The notes below the pieces were generated by a model. It saw only the letters and a program-made list of their open reading frames with translations. It ran no database searches and was not told the origin of the DNA. The position numbers and the translations under genes were made by a program. Shown in pieces: positions 11,207 to 19,425 of a stretch of 19,425 bases of DNA. Each line of letters opens with the position of its first letter. The first letter of the stretch is position 1. This stretch comes from Patescibacteria group bacterium. Lineage in GTDB: Bacteria > Patescibacteriota > Patescibacteriia > UBA2169. Where the stretch lies: the NCBI GenBank assembly GCA_018830465.1, contig JAHJSI010000026.1:1-19425 (forward strand). Reading direction: 5' to 3'.

Positions 11207-14200
11207 ATGACAAATAGATTTTCATCCAAAATAGGCCGCAAATACTTTACAAAACTGCATGATGCAGTTGATTTGCCTGATTTGATTAAATCCCAAAAAG
11301 ATTCTTATAATTGGCTATTAAAAACAGGCTTAAGTGAATTATTTGATGAAATTTCGCCAATTCGGGATTTTATTGGCCGTGATTTAGAGCTTTATTTAGA
11401 AGATTATTATCTTGATGACCCAAAATTTGATGAAATTACAGCAAAAGCCAAGAATGTCACTTATGAAGCAGCAATACGCGTAAAAGCTCGTTTAGCCAAC
11501 AAAAGAACAGGTGAAATCAAAGAACAAGAAATATATCTTGGTGATTTTCCAATGATGACTCCTCGCGGAACATTTATAATCAACGGGATTGAGCGTGTAA
11601 TTGTATCCCAGCTTATACGAAGCGCTGGAGTATTTTTTACTGCTGACATTGTTCGCGGCAAAAAGTACTATGGAGCAAAAATTATTCCAAACAGAGGCGC
11701 TTGGCTTGAATTAGAAACAGATGCGAATGGAGCAATTTGGGTAAAAATAGACAGAAAGAGAAAAGTTGCTATTACATCTATTTTAAGAGCTTTTGGATTT
11801 GGCACTGATCAGGAAATAAGATCAGCTCTTTCTGGTTTAGAGGGTGTTGAGCAACAGATGCTGGAAGAAACTCTTAAGAGAGATACTGCGACAAATGAAG
11901 ATGAGGGGCTGAAGGAAGTTTATAAAAGAATTAGGCCAGGAGACTTGGCAACCGCAAGCAATGCTAAGCAATTGATTCACGCGATGTTCTTCAATTTTGA
12001 TAGATATGACTTTTCAAGAGTAGGGCGCTATAAAATAAATCAAAGATTTAATTTAGACGTGCCTAATGACCCAGAGCACAGAATTTTGCGCAGAGAAGAT
12101 TTAATTTTAGTTATTAGAGAAATAATGCGCTTATCAAAAACTCAAGAATCTGCTGACGATATTGATCATTTGTCAAACAGAAGGGTTCGCACAGTAGGCG
12201 AGCTTGTGCAGAATAAGCTTAGAGTTGGCCTTGCAAGAATGGAGCGAATCATTAAAGACAGGATGTCCACTCTGGATATTAATACAATTACTCCTAACCA
12301 GCTTATAAACGCGCGGCCAGTAATTGGATCAATCAAAGAATTTTTCATGTCTTCTCAGCTCTCTCAGTTTATGGATCAGACAAATCCTTTGTCAGAGCTT
12401 GAGCATAAGAGGCGCCTTAGCGCAATGGGTCCGGGCGGACTTTCTCGGGAGCGGGCAGGATTTGACGTTCGGGACGTGCATAGAACTCACTATGGAAGAA
12501 TTTGCCCTATCGCGACTCCAGAAGGACCGAACATCGGCTTAGTTGGACACTTGGCTTCATATGCGCGCATTAATCAATTCGGATTTTTAGAGACGCCGTA
12601 TAGAAAAGTTGAGCATAACAGCAAGTCAGGAAAATCTAAAGTTACAGATGAAATTATATACCTTTCAGCAATGGAAGAATCTCAAAGCATTACAACCTCA
12701 GCAACAACAAACCTTGATGATGAAGGGTATTTTGTTGATGAAAAAGTTGAAGCGCGCGTAAAAGGCGAGCCAATGTTCGTTGATGCCAAAGAGATCCAAT
12801 ACATAGATATTTCAGCTAAGCAGATTGTAAGCATCGCGACATCTCTTATTCCTTTCTTAGAGCATGATGATGCTATTAGGGCTTTAATGGGAACAAATAT
12901 GCAACGTCAGGCAATCGCGACTGTTAGGCCAGAATCTCCAATTATTGGTACTGGCGTTGAATACAGGGCAGCTGCTGACAGCGGACAAGTTGTTTTAGCT
13001 GAAGATGATGGACAAGTCATTGGTGTTCAATCAGATAAAATTACTATAAAGCATAAAAATGGGATTAAAGAATATAATCTTGGCAAGTTTATTAGATCAA
13101 ACGCGTCCACAAGCATGAATCAAAAGCCAACTATAGCTAGAGGCGATAAAGTAAAAAAAGGAGAGGTAATTGCTGATGGAGCGGCAACAGATAATGGGGA
13201 GCTTGCTTTGGGCCAAAATCTTCTTGTTGCTTTCCTTTCTTGGGAAGGCGGAAATTATGAAGATGCTATTTTAATATCAGAACGATTGGTTCAGGATGAT
13301 AGATTTACGTCAATTCATATAGATGACTATACTATTGACGTTAGAGACACAAAACTTGGCCCTGAAATTATTACTCGTGATATTCCAAATGTTGGCGAAG
13401 AGAAGCTTAAAGATTTGGATGCGGAAGGCGTTGTTAGGATTGGCGCGGAAGTTTCTTCGGGCGATATTTTAGTTGGAAAAATTACTCCAAAAGGCGAGGC
13501 AGAGCTTAGCGCTGAAGAAAAGCTTCTTCGCGCTATTTTCGGCGAAAAGGCAAAAGATGTTCGGGATAGCTCTCTATATTTAGAGCACGGAGAGCACGGA
13601 AAGGTTGTTGATCTGAAAGTATTTTCCCGCGAAAATGGAGACAAGCTATCGAGCGGCGTTATTAAAACAATTCAAGTTTCAGTCGCTTCATTGAGAAAAA
13701 TTCAAGTTGGAGACAAGATGGCTGGAAGACATGGAAACAAAGGAGTTATTTCCAAGATTGTTCCAGTTGAAGATATGCCTTTTGATGAAAGCGGCAGGCC
13801 GATGGATATTATTCTTAATCCTCTTGGAGTCGCGTCAAGAATGAACTTAGGGCAAATTTTAGAAACTCACCTTGGATTGGCTGCGCATACTTTAGGGTAT
13901 AAAGTGGCTTCTCCTGCGCTGGATGGCGTGCCTGAAAAAGTAATTCGTGAAGAATTGAAAAAAGCAGGATATCCTGAAAACGGAAAAATTAATTTATATG
14001 ACGGAAAAACAGGAAGAAAATTTGATCAGCAAGTGACTGTTGGATATATTTACATGCTTAAGTTGAATCATTTAGTTGAAGATAAAATCCACCAAAGATC
14101 AATTGGCCCTTATTCTTTAGTCACTCAGCAGCCTCTTGGAGGAAAAGCGCAATTCGGAGGCCAAAGATTCGGAGAAATGGAAGTATGGGCTTTGGAGGCA

Positions 14201-14422
14201 TATGGAGCTGCTCATACATTGCAGGAAATTTTGACTATTAAGTCAGACGACGTGCCAGGACGTTCTAAGGCGTATGAAGCAATTATTAAAGGAGAGCCGA
14301 TTGAAAAAAGAAATGTTCCTGAATCATTTAATGTGTTAGTGCGTGAATTAAAGGGCCTGTGTTTAGATGTTGAACTTTTGAAGTCAGGAAGGATTATTAA
14401 AGAAGACGAAACAAGGGAATAA
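11207..14422 (+). CDS. rpoB: DNA-directed RNA polymerase subunit beta
   Basis: The beta subunit forms one pincer of RNA polymerase and part of the active site. The 1071-aa chain is short compared with E. coli (1342 aa) because lineage-specific insertions are absent. Landmarks in order: [33 protein letters not shown]; the fork loop and rifampicin pocket [16 protein letters not shown] (from residue 382) with [41 protein letters not shown]; the Lys-containing [15 protein letters not shown]; and a C-terminal clamp ending in [13 protein letters not shown]. In the rifampicin pocket the E. coli equivalents Q513, D516, H526, R529 and S531 are kept, while N518 is Thr392 and L533 is Met407. Start ATG 11207 has no SD and lies next to the leader hairpin. 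rpoC follows after three bases. Confidence 0.99.
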   Translation: MTNRFSSKIGRKYFTKLHDAVDLPDLIKSQKDSYNWLLKTGLSELFDEISPIRDFIGRDLELYLEDYYLDDPKFDEITAKAKNVTYEAAIRVKARLANKRTGEIKEQEIYLGDFPMMTPRGTFIINGIERVIVSQLIRSAGVFFTADIVRGKKYYGAKIIPNRGAWLELETDANGAIWVKIDRKRKVAITSILRAFGFGTDQEIRSALSGLEGVEQQMLEETLKRDTATNEDEGLKEVYKRIRPGDLATASNAKQLIHAMFFNFDRYDFSRVGRYKINQRFNLDVPNDPEHRILRREDLILVIREIMRLSKTQESADDIDHLSNRRVRTVGELVQNKLRVGLARMERIIKDRMSTLDINTITPNQLINARPVIGSIKEFFMSSQLSQFMDQTNPLSELEHKRRLSAMGPGGLSRERAGFDVRDVHRTHYGRICPIATPEGPNIGLVGHLASYARINQFGFLETPYRKVEHNSKSGKSKVTDEIIYLSAMEESQSITTSATTNLDDEGYFVDEKVEARVKGEPMFVDAKEIQYIDISAKQIVSIATSLIPFLEHDDAIRALMGTNMQRQAIATVRPESPIIGTGVEYRAAADSGQVVLAEDDGQVIGVQSDKITIKHKNGIKEYNLGKFIRSNASTSMNQKPTIARGDKVKKGEVIADGAATDNGELALGQNLLVAFLSWEGGNYEDAILISERLVQDDRFTSIHIDDYTIDVRDTKLGPEIITRDIPNVGEEKLKDLDAEGVVRIGAEVSSGDILVGKITPKGEAELSAEEKLLRAIFGEKAKDVRDSSLYLEHGEHGKVVDLKVFSRENGDKLSSGVIKTIQVSVASLRKIQVGDKMAGRHGNKGVISKIVPVEDMPFDESGRPMDIILNPLGVASRMNLGQILETHLGLAAHTLGYKVASPALDGVPEKVIREELKKAGYPENGKINLYDGKTGRKFDQQVTVGYIYMLKLNHLVEDKIHQRSIGPYSLVTQQPLGGKAQFGGQRFGEMEVWALEAYGAAHTLQEILTIKSDDVPGRSKAYEAIIKGEPIEKRNVPESFNVLVRELKGLCLDVELLKSGRIIKEDETRE

Positions 14423-14425
14423 ATT

Positions 14426-17400
14426 ATGTCTACTCCTTCATCAACAAAAACATTTTCATCGATTCAAGCTGCGCCTCGCGCAGTAGATTTTGATTCTATA
14501 AGACTGCGATTGGCATCTGCTGACGATATTCATAAATGGTCGCACGGAGAAGTGCTAAAGCCAGAAACAATAAACTATAGAACGCAGAAGCCTGAAAAAG
14601 ACGGATTGTTTGATGAGCGCATTTTCGGGCCGACAAAAGACTGGGAATGCTATTGTGGAAAATACAAGCGCATTAGATATAAAGGAATCGTCTGTGATAA
14701 ATGCGGAGTTGAAGTAACTCGCGCATTAGTGCGCCGCGAGAGAATGGGGCATATTGATTTGGCTGCTCCTGTTTCTCATATTTGGTTTTTACGAGGAGTT
14801 CCTTCTAAAATTGGTTTGGTTTTAGATCTTTCTGTGCAAAATCTTGAAAAGGTTATATATTTTGCCAGTTTTATAGTTACTTCTGTTGATGAAGAAAAAA
14901 AGAAGCAGCTTCTTGAGCAGGTTGCGCAGGAATTTAAGAGCAAATCTTCTTCTTTGGAAAGAGAATTCAAAGATGCCTTGTCTAAAAAACAAGGAGCTCT
15001 CGCAAAAATAGAATTATCACCAGGCAAACTAGCCAAAAAGTCAGAGAAAGAAAAATTATTACTTTCTGATTTATTAGCAGAAAAGCGCGAGCAGCTGGAT
15101 AGGGCATTTGAACTTGCAAAACAGGAGCTGTCTTCTCTTTCAGAAAAGCAGACTATATCTGAAAATATTTACCATGACTTATCTGTAAAATATGGCCATA
15201 TTTTTGAGGCAGGAATCGGAGCTGAAGCAATTTACGAACTTTTGAATTCAATTGATCTTAGCGCTCAGATTAAAGAATTAGATTTGCAATTAGAAAAAGC
15301 AAAAGGCGACCGGCGCAAAAAATTAATGCGCAGAATAAAACTTTTGCAAAGCTTGTCAAAAACAGGAATCAGGCCAGAGTCAATGATTTTGACAGCTATT
15401 CCTGTTATTCCTCCAGACCTGCGCCCAATGGTTCAGCTTGATGGGGGCAGATTTGCCACAAGCGATCTAAATGACTTATATCGCAGGGTAATTAATAGAA
15501 ATAATCGACTTAAGAGATTAAAAGACCTTAATGCTCCTGAAGTTATTGTCCGTAATGAAAAAAGAATGCTTCAGGAAGCAGTGGACGCTTTAATTGATAA
15601 TAGCGCTCGCCATGGAAAAACAGTCACAGCATCAACAGGACAAAGGCGCGTCCTGCGATCTATTGCTGATATGCTTAAGGGCAAACAAGGTCGTTTCAGG
15701 CAGAACTTACTGGGAAAGAGAATTGACTATTCAGGCAGAAGCGTAATTGTTGTTGGGTCTAAATTGAAGCTTCATCAATGCGGAATTCCAAAAACAATGG
15801 CGCTTGAGTTATTCAAACCGTTTGTAATCTGCCAGCTTATAAAGCGCGAGCTTGTGCACAATGTGCGCAGCGCGAACAAATATATTGAAGCAGGCCACGC
15901 GGAAGTGTGGGATATTCTTGAAGAAGTGACTCGCGACGCGCATGTAATGCTTAACCGCGCGCCAACGTTGCACCGTCTTGGCATACAAGCCTTTCAGCCA
16001 GTATTGATTGAGGGTAAGGCAATCCAGATTCACCCGCTTGTGTGCAGCGCTTTTAATGCTGATTTCGATGGAGACCAAATGGCTGTTCATGTTCCTCTAA
16101 CTGCGGAAGCAAGAGAAGAGGCAAGGGAAATAATGCTTTCTTCAAAAAATCTTCTAAAGCCCGCGACAGGCGAGCCTGTTTCAACCCCAGGACTTGATAT
16201 TGTTTTTGGAAGCTATTTCCTAACTCAGTTGAACGAAAATATAAAACCATATGAAAAAATATTTGCTTCAGAACAAGAAGCAAAGCTTGCTTTAGATTAT
16301 GAAATTATAAAATTACAACAGCTTATAAAAGTTAAGATAAATAATAAAGTTATTGAAACAACTGTTGGAAGAGTATTTTTTAATGAAGTTATTCCTGAAA
16401 AAATCGGATTTATAAACGAAGTTACAAGTAAAAAAGTTCTAAAAGACATTACAGGGCAGTGCTTTTACTTATATGGATTAGAGGTCACCGCGAAAATGCT
16501 TGATGATATGCTGCAGCTTGGATTTTGCTACGCGACAAGGTCAGGAATGAGCTGGGCAATGGATGATCTTCCTGATTTGCCCGAAAAGAAAGTTATACTT
16601 GACGCGGCGCAAGAGGAAGTAGATAAAATACAAGAGCAATATGAAGAAGGCCTTCTTACTGATGAAGAGCGCCACGCAAGAGTGATTGAAATATGGGCTA
16701 AAGTAAAAGATGAGATTACAAAAAAATCACAAAAAGCTTTTTCTGGCGACGTTTTTAATCCTATTTTTATAATGATTGAATCAGGCGCTCGCGGCTCTTG
16801 GGGCCAGACAACCCAGATGATGGGAATGAAGGGCCTTGTAACATCTCCTTCTGGAGCTACTATTGAGCTTCCTGTTAAAGCAAACTTTAAAGAAGGATTT
16901 GATGTTCTTGAATACTTTATTTCAACTCATGGCGCAAGAAAAGGATTAACTGACACAGCCCTTAGAACCGCTAACGCCGGATATTTAACAAGGCGCTTGA
17001 TTGATGTCGCGCAGGACATAATCATAGCAGAAGAAGATTGCGGCGATGCTAAAGGGTGGGAAATTACAAAGCAAGACAGCGAGGCAATGGGAGAGACGAT
17101 CGCGGAAAGAATTGTTGGGCGCGCGTTAGTTAATGATGTAAAAGGTTCTAAAGGCAAAGTAATTGTGAAAAAAGGAGAGATTACAACCCCAGAGCAGGCA
17201 GCTAAAGTAGAAAAGCTTGATATGGATAGCGCTGTAATCCGCAGCGTGCTTTCATGCAAATCTAGGAGAGGCGTGTGTAAAAAATGCTATGGTTATGATT
17301 TGGGTTATAATAAAGAGGTTCAGCTGGGAACTGCTGTTGGAATTATTGCCGCTCAGTCAATTGGAGAGCCAGGAACCCAGCTTACAATGAGGACATTTCA

Positions 17401-18310
17401 TACAGGAGGCGTTGCTTCAGATCAGGATATTACGCAAGGTCTTCCTCGAGTTGAAGAAATTTTTGAAGCTCGCAGAATTACAAAAGGCGCGGTGATTTCT
17501 GAAATTACCGGCAAAGTAACTGAAATTTCTAATGAAGGCGGGACAAAATCAATTGCAATAACAGCTGCCCAAGGACAGGAGGAAAAATATAGATTAGATC
17601 AATATTCAGAAGAGAATTGCAAAGTTAAAGACAATGATCATGTTAAAAAGGGTGATGTTATATTTTCAGAGGGAGATGATATTGTAAATGCTGGAATGGA
17701 TGGAACTATAAAAAGAACTAAAAAGTACGTGCGTGTTATAGCTAACGCAGGGGATATGATTTCTTATGCTGTTCCTGGTAATTTTACAATACTTGTCAAA
17801 AAAGGCGAAGTTGTTAATCAGGGCGATGTGTTAACAGAGGGAAGCGTTGATTTGCATCATCTATATGAGTTTAAGGGCGAAGAAGCAGCAAAGAAATATA
17901 TTATGGAGCAGATCCAGAATATTTATTCTTCCCAAGGACAAAAATTAAATGACAAGCATTTGGAAATTATCGCGCGGCAGATGTTCTCTCACGTATATAT
18001 TAAGGAAGTGGGCGGCGCTGATTTCCTGCCTGGCGAGATTGTTGATCGCGCTCACTTTAATGCCGTGAACAAAGACTTGGCAAAAGATAAAAAACAGCAG
18101 GCAATTGGCGAGGTTCTTTTGCTTGGCGTCACAAAAGCGTCTCTTTCTACTGAGTCATTCTTGTCTGCCGCGTCATTCCAGGAAACCGCGCGCGTGCTGA
18201 TTGATGCCGCTATTACTGGAAAAGTTGACCATCTGCGCGGTTTAAAGGAAAACGTCATCATCGGCCGATTAATTCCTGCTGGAACTGGATTTAGAGCGCC
18301 AAAACAATAA
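14426..18310 (+). CDS. rpoC: DNA-directed RNA polymerase subunit beta'
   Basis: The beta' subunit holds the catalytic Mg2+ and the trigger loop. The 1294-aa chain has zinc site 1 at C75, C77, C90 and C93 (CYCGKYKR...CDKC). Next comes the clamp coiled region (about 150-290) and [41 protein letters not shown]. The catalytic NADFDGDQ carries D546, D548 and D550. The bridge/trigger region [27 protein letters not shown] precedes [27 protein letters not shown]. Zinc site 2 is C872 with C944, C951 and C954. [28 protein letters not shown] and a C-terminal omega-contact end close it. It is translated directly after rpoB (three-base gap), and a strong terminator follows 15 bases after its stop. Confidence 0.99.
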   Translation: MSTPSSTKTFSSIQAAPRAVDFDSIRLRLASADDIHKWSHGEVLKPETINYRTQKPEKDGLFDERIFGPTKDWECYCGKYKRIRYKGIVCDKCGVEVTRALVRRERMGHIDLAAPVSHIWFLRGVPSKIGLVLDLSVQNLEKVIYFASFIVTSVDEEKKKQLLEQVAQEFKSKSSSLEREFKDALSKKQGALAKIELSPGKLAKKSEKEKLLLSDLLAEKREQLDRAFELAKQELSSLSEKQTISENIYHDLSVKYGHIFEAGIGAEAIYELLNSIDLSAQIKELDLQLEKAKGDRRKKLMRRIKLLQSLSKTGIRPESMILTAIPVIPPDLRPMVQLDGGRFATSDLNDLYRRVINRNNRLKRLKDLNAPEVIVRNEKRMLQEAVDALIDNSARHGKTVTASTGQRRVLRSIADMLKGKQGRFRQNLLGKRIDYSGRSVIVVGSKLKLHQCGIPKTMALELFKPFVICQLIKRELVHNVRSANKYIEAGHAEVWDILEEVTRDAHVMLNRAPTLHRLGIQAFQPVLIEGKAIQIHPLVCSAFNADFDGDQMAVHVPLTAEAREEAREIMLSSKNLLKPATGEPVSTPGLDIVFGSYFLTQLNENIKPYEKIFASEQEAKLALDYEIIKLQQLIKVKINNKVIETTVGRVFFNEVIPEKIGFINEVTSKKVLKDITGQCFYLYGLEVTAKMLDDMLQLGFCYATRSGMSWAMDDLPDLPEKKVILDAAQEEVDKIQEQYEEGLLTDEERHARVIEIWAKVKDEITKKSQKAFSGDVFNPIFIMIESGARGSWGQTTQMMGMKGLVTSPSGATIELPVKANFKEGFDVLEYFISTHGARKGLTDTALRTANAGYLTRRLIDVAQDIIIAEEDCGDAKGWEITKQDSEAMGETIAERIVGRALVNDVKGSKGKVIVKKGEITTPEQAAKVEKLDMDSAVIRSVLSCKSRRGVCKKCYGYDLGYNKEVQLGTAVGIIAAQSIGEPGTQLTMRTFHTGGVASDQDITQGLPRVEEIFEARRITKGAVISEITGKVTEISNEGGTKSIAITAAQGQEEKYRLDQYSEENCKVKDNDHVKKGDVIFSEGDDIVNAGMDGTIKRTKKYVRVIANAGDMISYAVPGNFTILVKKGEVVNQGDVLTEGSVDLHHLYEFKGEEAAKKYIMEQIQNIYSSQGQKLNDKHLEIIARQMFSHVYIKEVGGADFLPGEIVDRAHFNAVNKDLAKDKKQQAIGEVLLLGVTKASLSTESFLSAASFQETARVLIDAAITGKVDHLRGLKENVIIGRLIPAGTGFRAPKQ

Positions 18311-18324
18311 TATTATTTAAAACA

Positions 18325-18353
18325 AAAATCCCCGACTTGCGCGGGGATTTTTT
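18325..18353 (+). terminator. Terminator of the rpoBC transcript
   Basis: AAAATCCCCG (18325-18334) pairs with CGGGGATTTT (18342-18351), ten base pairs around a 7-base loop, with six T at 18348-18353. Because the stem starts with A's, it also works on the minus strand and may end the DUF378 transcript. Confidence 0.92.
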
Positions 18354-18366
18354 GATATCTGAAATT

Positions 18367-18564
18367 TTAAGCTTTTACCACATTTACAAGTTTTACAATA
18401 CCTGCTAGTCCTACAAGCGTGTAAACTGCTCGCGCAACAGTAGTTCCTGCGCCCAAAAGTGTGGCAACCAAGTCGTACTCAAAGAGTCCAACCAGGCCCC
18501 AGTTAAGGGCGCCAATGATGACAAGAATGAAAACTACCCAATTGAATGCGTTCATTTGTTTCAT
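18367..18564 (-). CDS. DUF378 family small membrane protein
   Basis: The 65-aa product is a DUF378-type protein with two membrane helices (about 8-27 and 41-62). The family signature is easily seen: NWVVFILVIIGALNWGLVGLFEYDLVATLLG, followed by ARAVYTLVGLAGI. The role of the family is not known. The gene has its own promoter, whose -35 lies in the end of the upstream methyltransferase gene. ATG is at 18564-18562, with no SD in the AC-rich leader. A second ATG three codons later is a possible alternative start. Confidence 0.9.
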   Translation of the reverse strand: MKQMNAFNWVVFILVIIGALNWGLVGLFEYDLVATLLGAGTTVARAVYTLVGLAGIVKLVNVVKA

Positions 18565-18604
18565 ATGTTTTTTGTTTCTGTTTATAAAAGGTCGACCTGT
18601 GGAT

Positions 18605-18633
18605 ATTATACTATATTAACTGATACGCGGCAA
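18605..18633 (-). promoter_or_regulatory. Promoter of the DUF378 gene
   Basis: On the minus strand TTGCCG (18633-18628) and a perfect TATAAT (18610-18605) are 17 bp apart. The start is near 18598, giving a leader of about 34 bases. An 8-base palindrome, GGTCGACC (18590-18597), sits at the expected start of the transcript. Confidence 0.65.
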
Positions 18634-19072
18634 TCCCGAATGCAACAGATACATTTAAAGATTCCTTTTTTCCACACATTGGTATCTCTAGAATCTTATC
18701 AGAACGTTCTAAAATTGTCTTAGGAAGACCTTTTATCTCATTGCCTACGATTAGAGCTATTTTGCTATTTTTAGCTAATTTAAGCTTAAATAAGGGCTTT
18801 GAAAGCTTGTTTTGTTCAAGCGCTAATATCATATATCCTTGCGCTTTAAGCTTATCTAAAAGCTTTGCCGCGGATTTAGTATATTCCCATTTAATATAAT
18901 CTTCCGCGTTAAGCGAGACTTTTGATAATGCGCGGTTTTGTCGTCCAAATCTATCAATCAAACTTGGTGTTATTCCTGTTAAATATATTTTTTCAATGCC
19001 AGCGCCATCCGCAGTGCGGAATATTGAGCCAACATTATGATTTGACCTGATGTTATGCAATATTACTATCAT
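18611..19072 (-). CDS. TrmH/SpoU-family RNA 2'-O-methyltransferase
   Basis: SPOUT enzymes methylate ribose of tRNA or rRNA using S-adenosylmethionine, bound in a C-terminal trefoil knot. The 153-aa product is a minimal SPOUT domain with all three SpoU motifs: NIRSNHNVGSIFRTADGAG (motif 1, residues 7-25), ALIVGNEIKGL (motif 2), and EIPMCGKKESLNVSVAFGIAAYQL (motif 3, at the end). No extra RNA-binding N-domain is present, as in TrmL-like short members. The target nucleotide cannot be told. A weak promoter TTGCAA / TAGTAT (minus strand, 19103 to about 19080) would give a nearly leaderless mRNA. The gene ends one base before the DUF378 promoter -10. Confidence 0.93.
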   Translation of the reverse strand: MIVILHNIRSNHNVGSIFRTADGAGIEKIYLTGITPSLIDRFGRQNRALSKVSLNAEDYIKWEYTKSAAKLLDKLKAQGYMILALEQNKLSKPLFKLKLAKNSKIALIVGNEIKGLPKTILERSDKILEIPMCGKKESLNVSVAFGIAAYQLI

Positions 19073-19100
19073 GCTGATATACTATCAATTTGTCATATTT

Positions 19101-19182
19101 TTGCAATCTAAACATTGCGGATTTTCAGGGCGAGCGAGCAAACAAACTGCTCGCAAAATCCGCAATGTTTAGATTGGTCGCA
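19101..19182. repeat. Large hairpin: perfect 22-bp inverted repeat with inner stem
   Basis: Positions 19104-19125 and 19155-19176 are exact reverse complements (22 bp). Inside lies a second stem, GCGAGCA (19134-19140) with TGCTCGC (19148-19154). TTGC/GCAA extends the base with a bulge. There is no T-run, so it is not an ordinary terminator. It belongs to the gene-free stretch 19073-19425. Confidence 0.9.
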
Positions 19183-19195
19183 ATTACTGAACGAA

Positions 19196-19228
19196 GCTCG
19201 AACCTTTTTCGAGCGAAAATCGCTCGAA
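19196..19228. repeat. GCTCGAA repeat family, inverted copies
   Basis: TTCGAGCG (19208-19215) and CGCTCGAA (19221-19228) form an 8-bp stem around AAAAT. A further GCTCGAA copy at 19196-19202 can pair with the same strand. The CTCG-rich unit also appears in the hairpin before it. Confidence 0.8.
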
Positions 19229-19269
19229 TGATTCCGCTCCGCGTTTCCGCCCGCCGAACTTCGGCGAGC

Positions 19270-19350
19270 AAAGCAAAACAATTTTCTTTCAATTTTTTAA
19301 CGCCCGCCCGCCAAATTTTTCTTAAAAGGGATTGAAAATTGTTTTGCTTT
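19270..19350. repeat. Perfect 17-bp inverted repeat enclosing a CGCCCG patch
   Basis: 19270-19286 and 19334-19350 are exact reverse complements (17 bp, AT-rich). The 47 bases between contain a CGCCCGCCCGCC patch and further TTTCAAT/ATTGAAA pairing. The AT-rich arms around a GC-rich core form a mosaic that no coding frame explains. Confidence 0.85.
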
Positions 19351-19353
19351 GAT

Positions 19354-19408
19354 GTTTGGCTTAACGCCAAACGGCGGAAACAGCGGAGTTTATCCGCCTG
19401 CTGGCGGA
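19354..19408. repeat. Two adjacent small hairpins at the window edge
   Basis: GTTTGGC (19354-19360) pairs with GCCAAAC (19366-19372), and TCCGCC (19393-19398) pairs with GGCGGA (19403-19408). The repeat-rich region continues to the window end at 19425 and probably beyond. Confidence 0.75.
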
Positions 19409-19425
19409 CTTCGGCTCGGGCGTGG

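Noticed and set aside
19090..19370. Overlapping 81-codon frames on both strands in the repeat region
   Set aside because: Both frames are built from the inverted repeats, lack start signals, and show no protein-like conservation pattern.

Overview
The window looks like a chromosomal segment of a Candidate Phyla Radiation / Patescibacteria (Parcubacteria-like) bacterium. The grounds are low GC, most genes without a Shine-Dalgarno sequence, compact RpoB (1071 aa) and RpoC (1294 aa), a FemAB-type protein next to ruvA, Mur-ligase and TVP38/VTT genes typical of small-genome CPR envelopes, and many short intergenic palindromes. TGA ends the Mur ligase gene, so the UGA-to-Gly code of Gracilibacteria/Absconditabacteria does not apply. 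No tRNA, rRNA, CRISPR array, IS element or prophage gene was found.

Layout. 1-180: a 33-aa membrane peptide with a good ribosome site and a terminator. 251-3539: a plus-strand run of ruvA, a FemAB-like aminoacyl transferase carrying an in-frame palindromic repeat, a sugar-phosphate nucleotidyltransferase, a two-helix membrane protein and a Cys-rich membrane-anchored protein; these mostly serve DNA repair and the cell envelope. 3540-3899: no protein gene, but a promoter, a roughly 220-nt unassigned structured RNA ending in a terminator hairpin, then an HD-domain (SpoT/MESH1-like) hydrolase whose 3' end runs out of frame into the remains of a PD-(D/E)XK nuclease gene. 4896-7021: a TspO/MBR membrane protein and an ABC-F ATPase with a strong promoter and a terminator-like leader hairpin. 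7060-7720: a lone minus-strand gene of unknown function with its own leader hairpin and terminator. 7718-7864: a helix-turn-helix remnant.

7861-10979 is the most unusual block. It has three roughly 20-bp-spaced direct repeats, then a MerR-type HTH fused to a GHKL (anti-sigma-kinase-like) ATPase, a STAS-like (DUF4325-like) small protein, a MurE-like ligase overlapping it by one base, and a TVP38/VTT membrane protein overlapping the ligase by four bases. I read the first two as a DNA-binding partner-switch module that may control envelope genes. 10980-18353: rpoB-rpoC with a near-consensus promoter, an upstream DnaA box and palindrome, a 120-nt structured leader and a strong terminator. 18367-19072: minus-strand DUF378 and SpoU/TrmH-family methyltransferase genes. 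19101-19425: a cluster of nested inverted repeats with no credible gene.

Three habits recur. Promoters often have an extended -10 (TGn) and can sit so close to the ATG that the mRNA would be leaderless. Several genes have a hairpin plus U-run just before the start. Palindromic repeats intrude on genes, at the femAB start codon and inside its reading frame.
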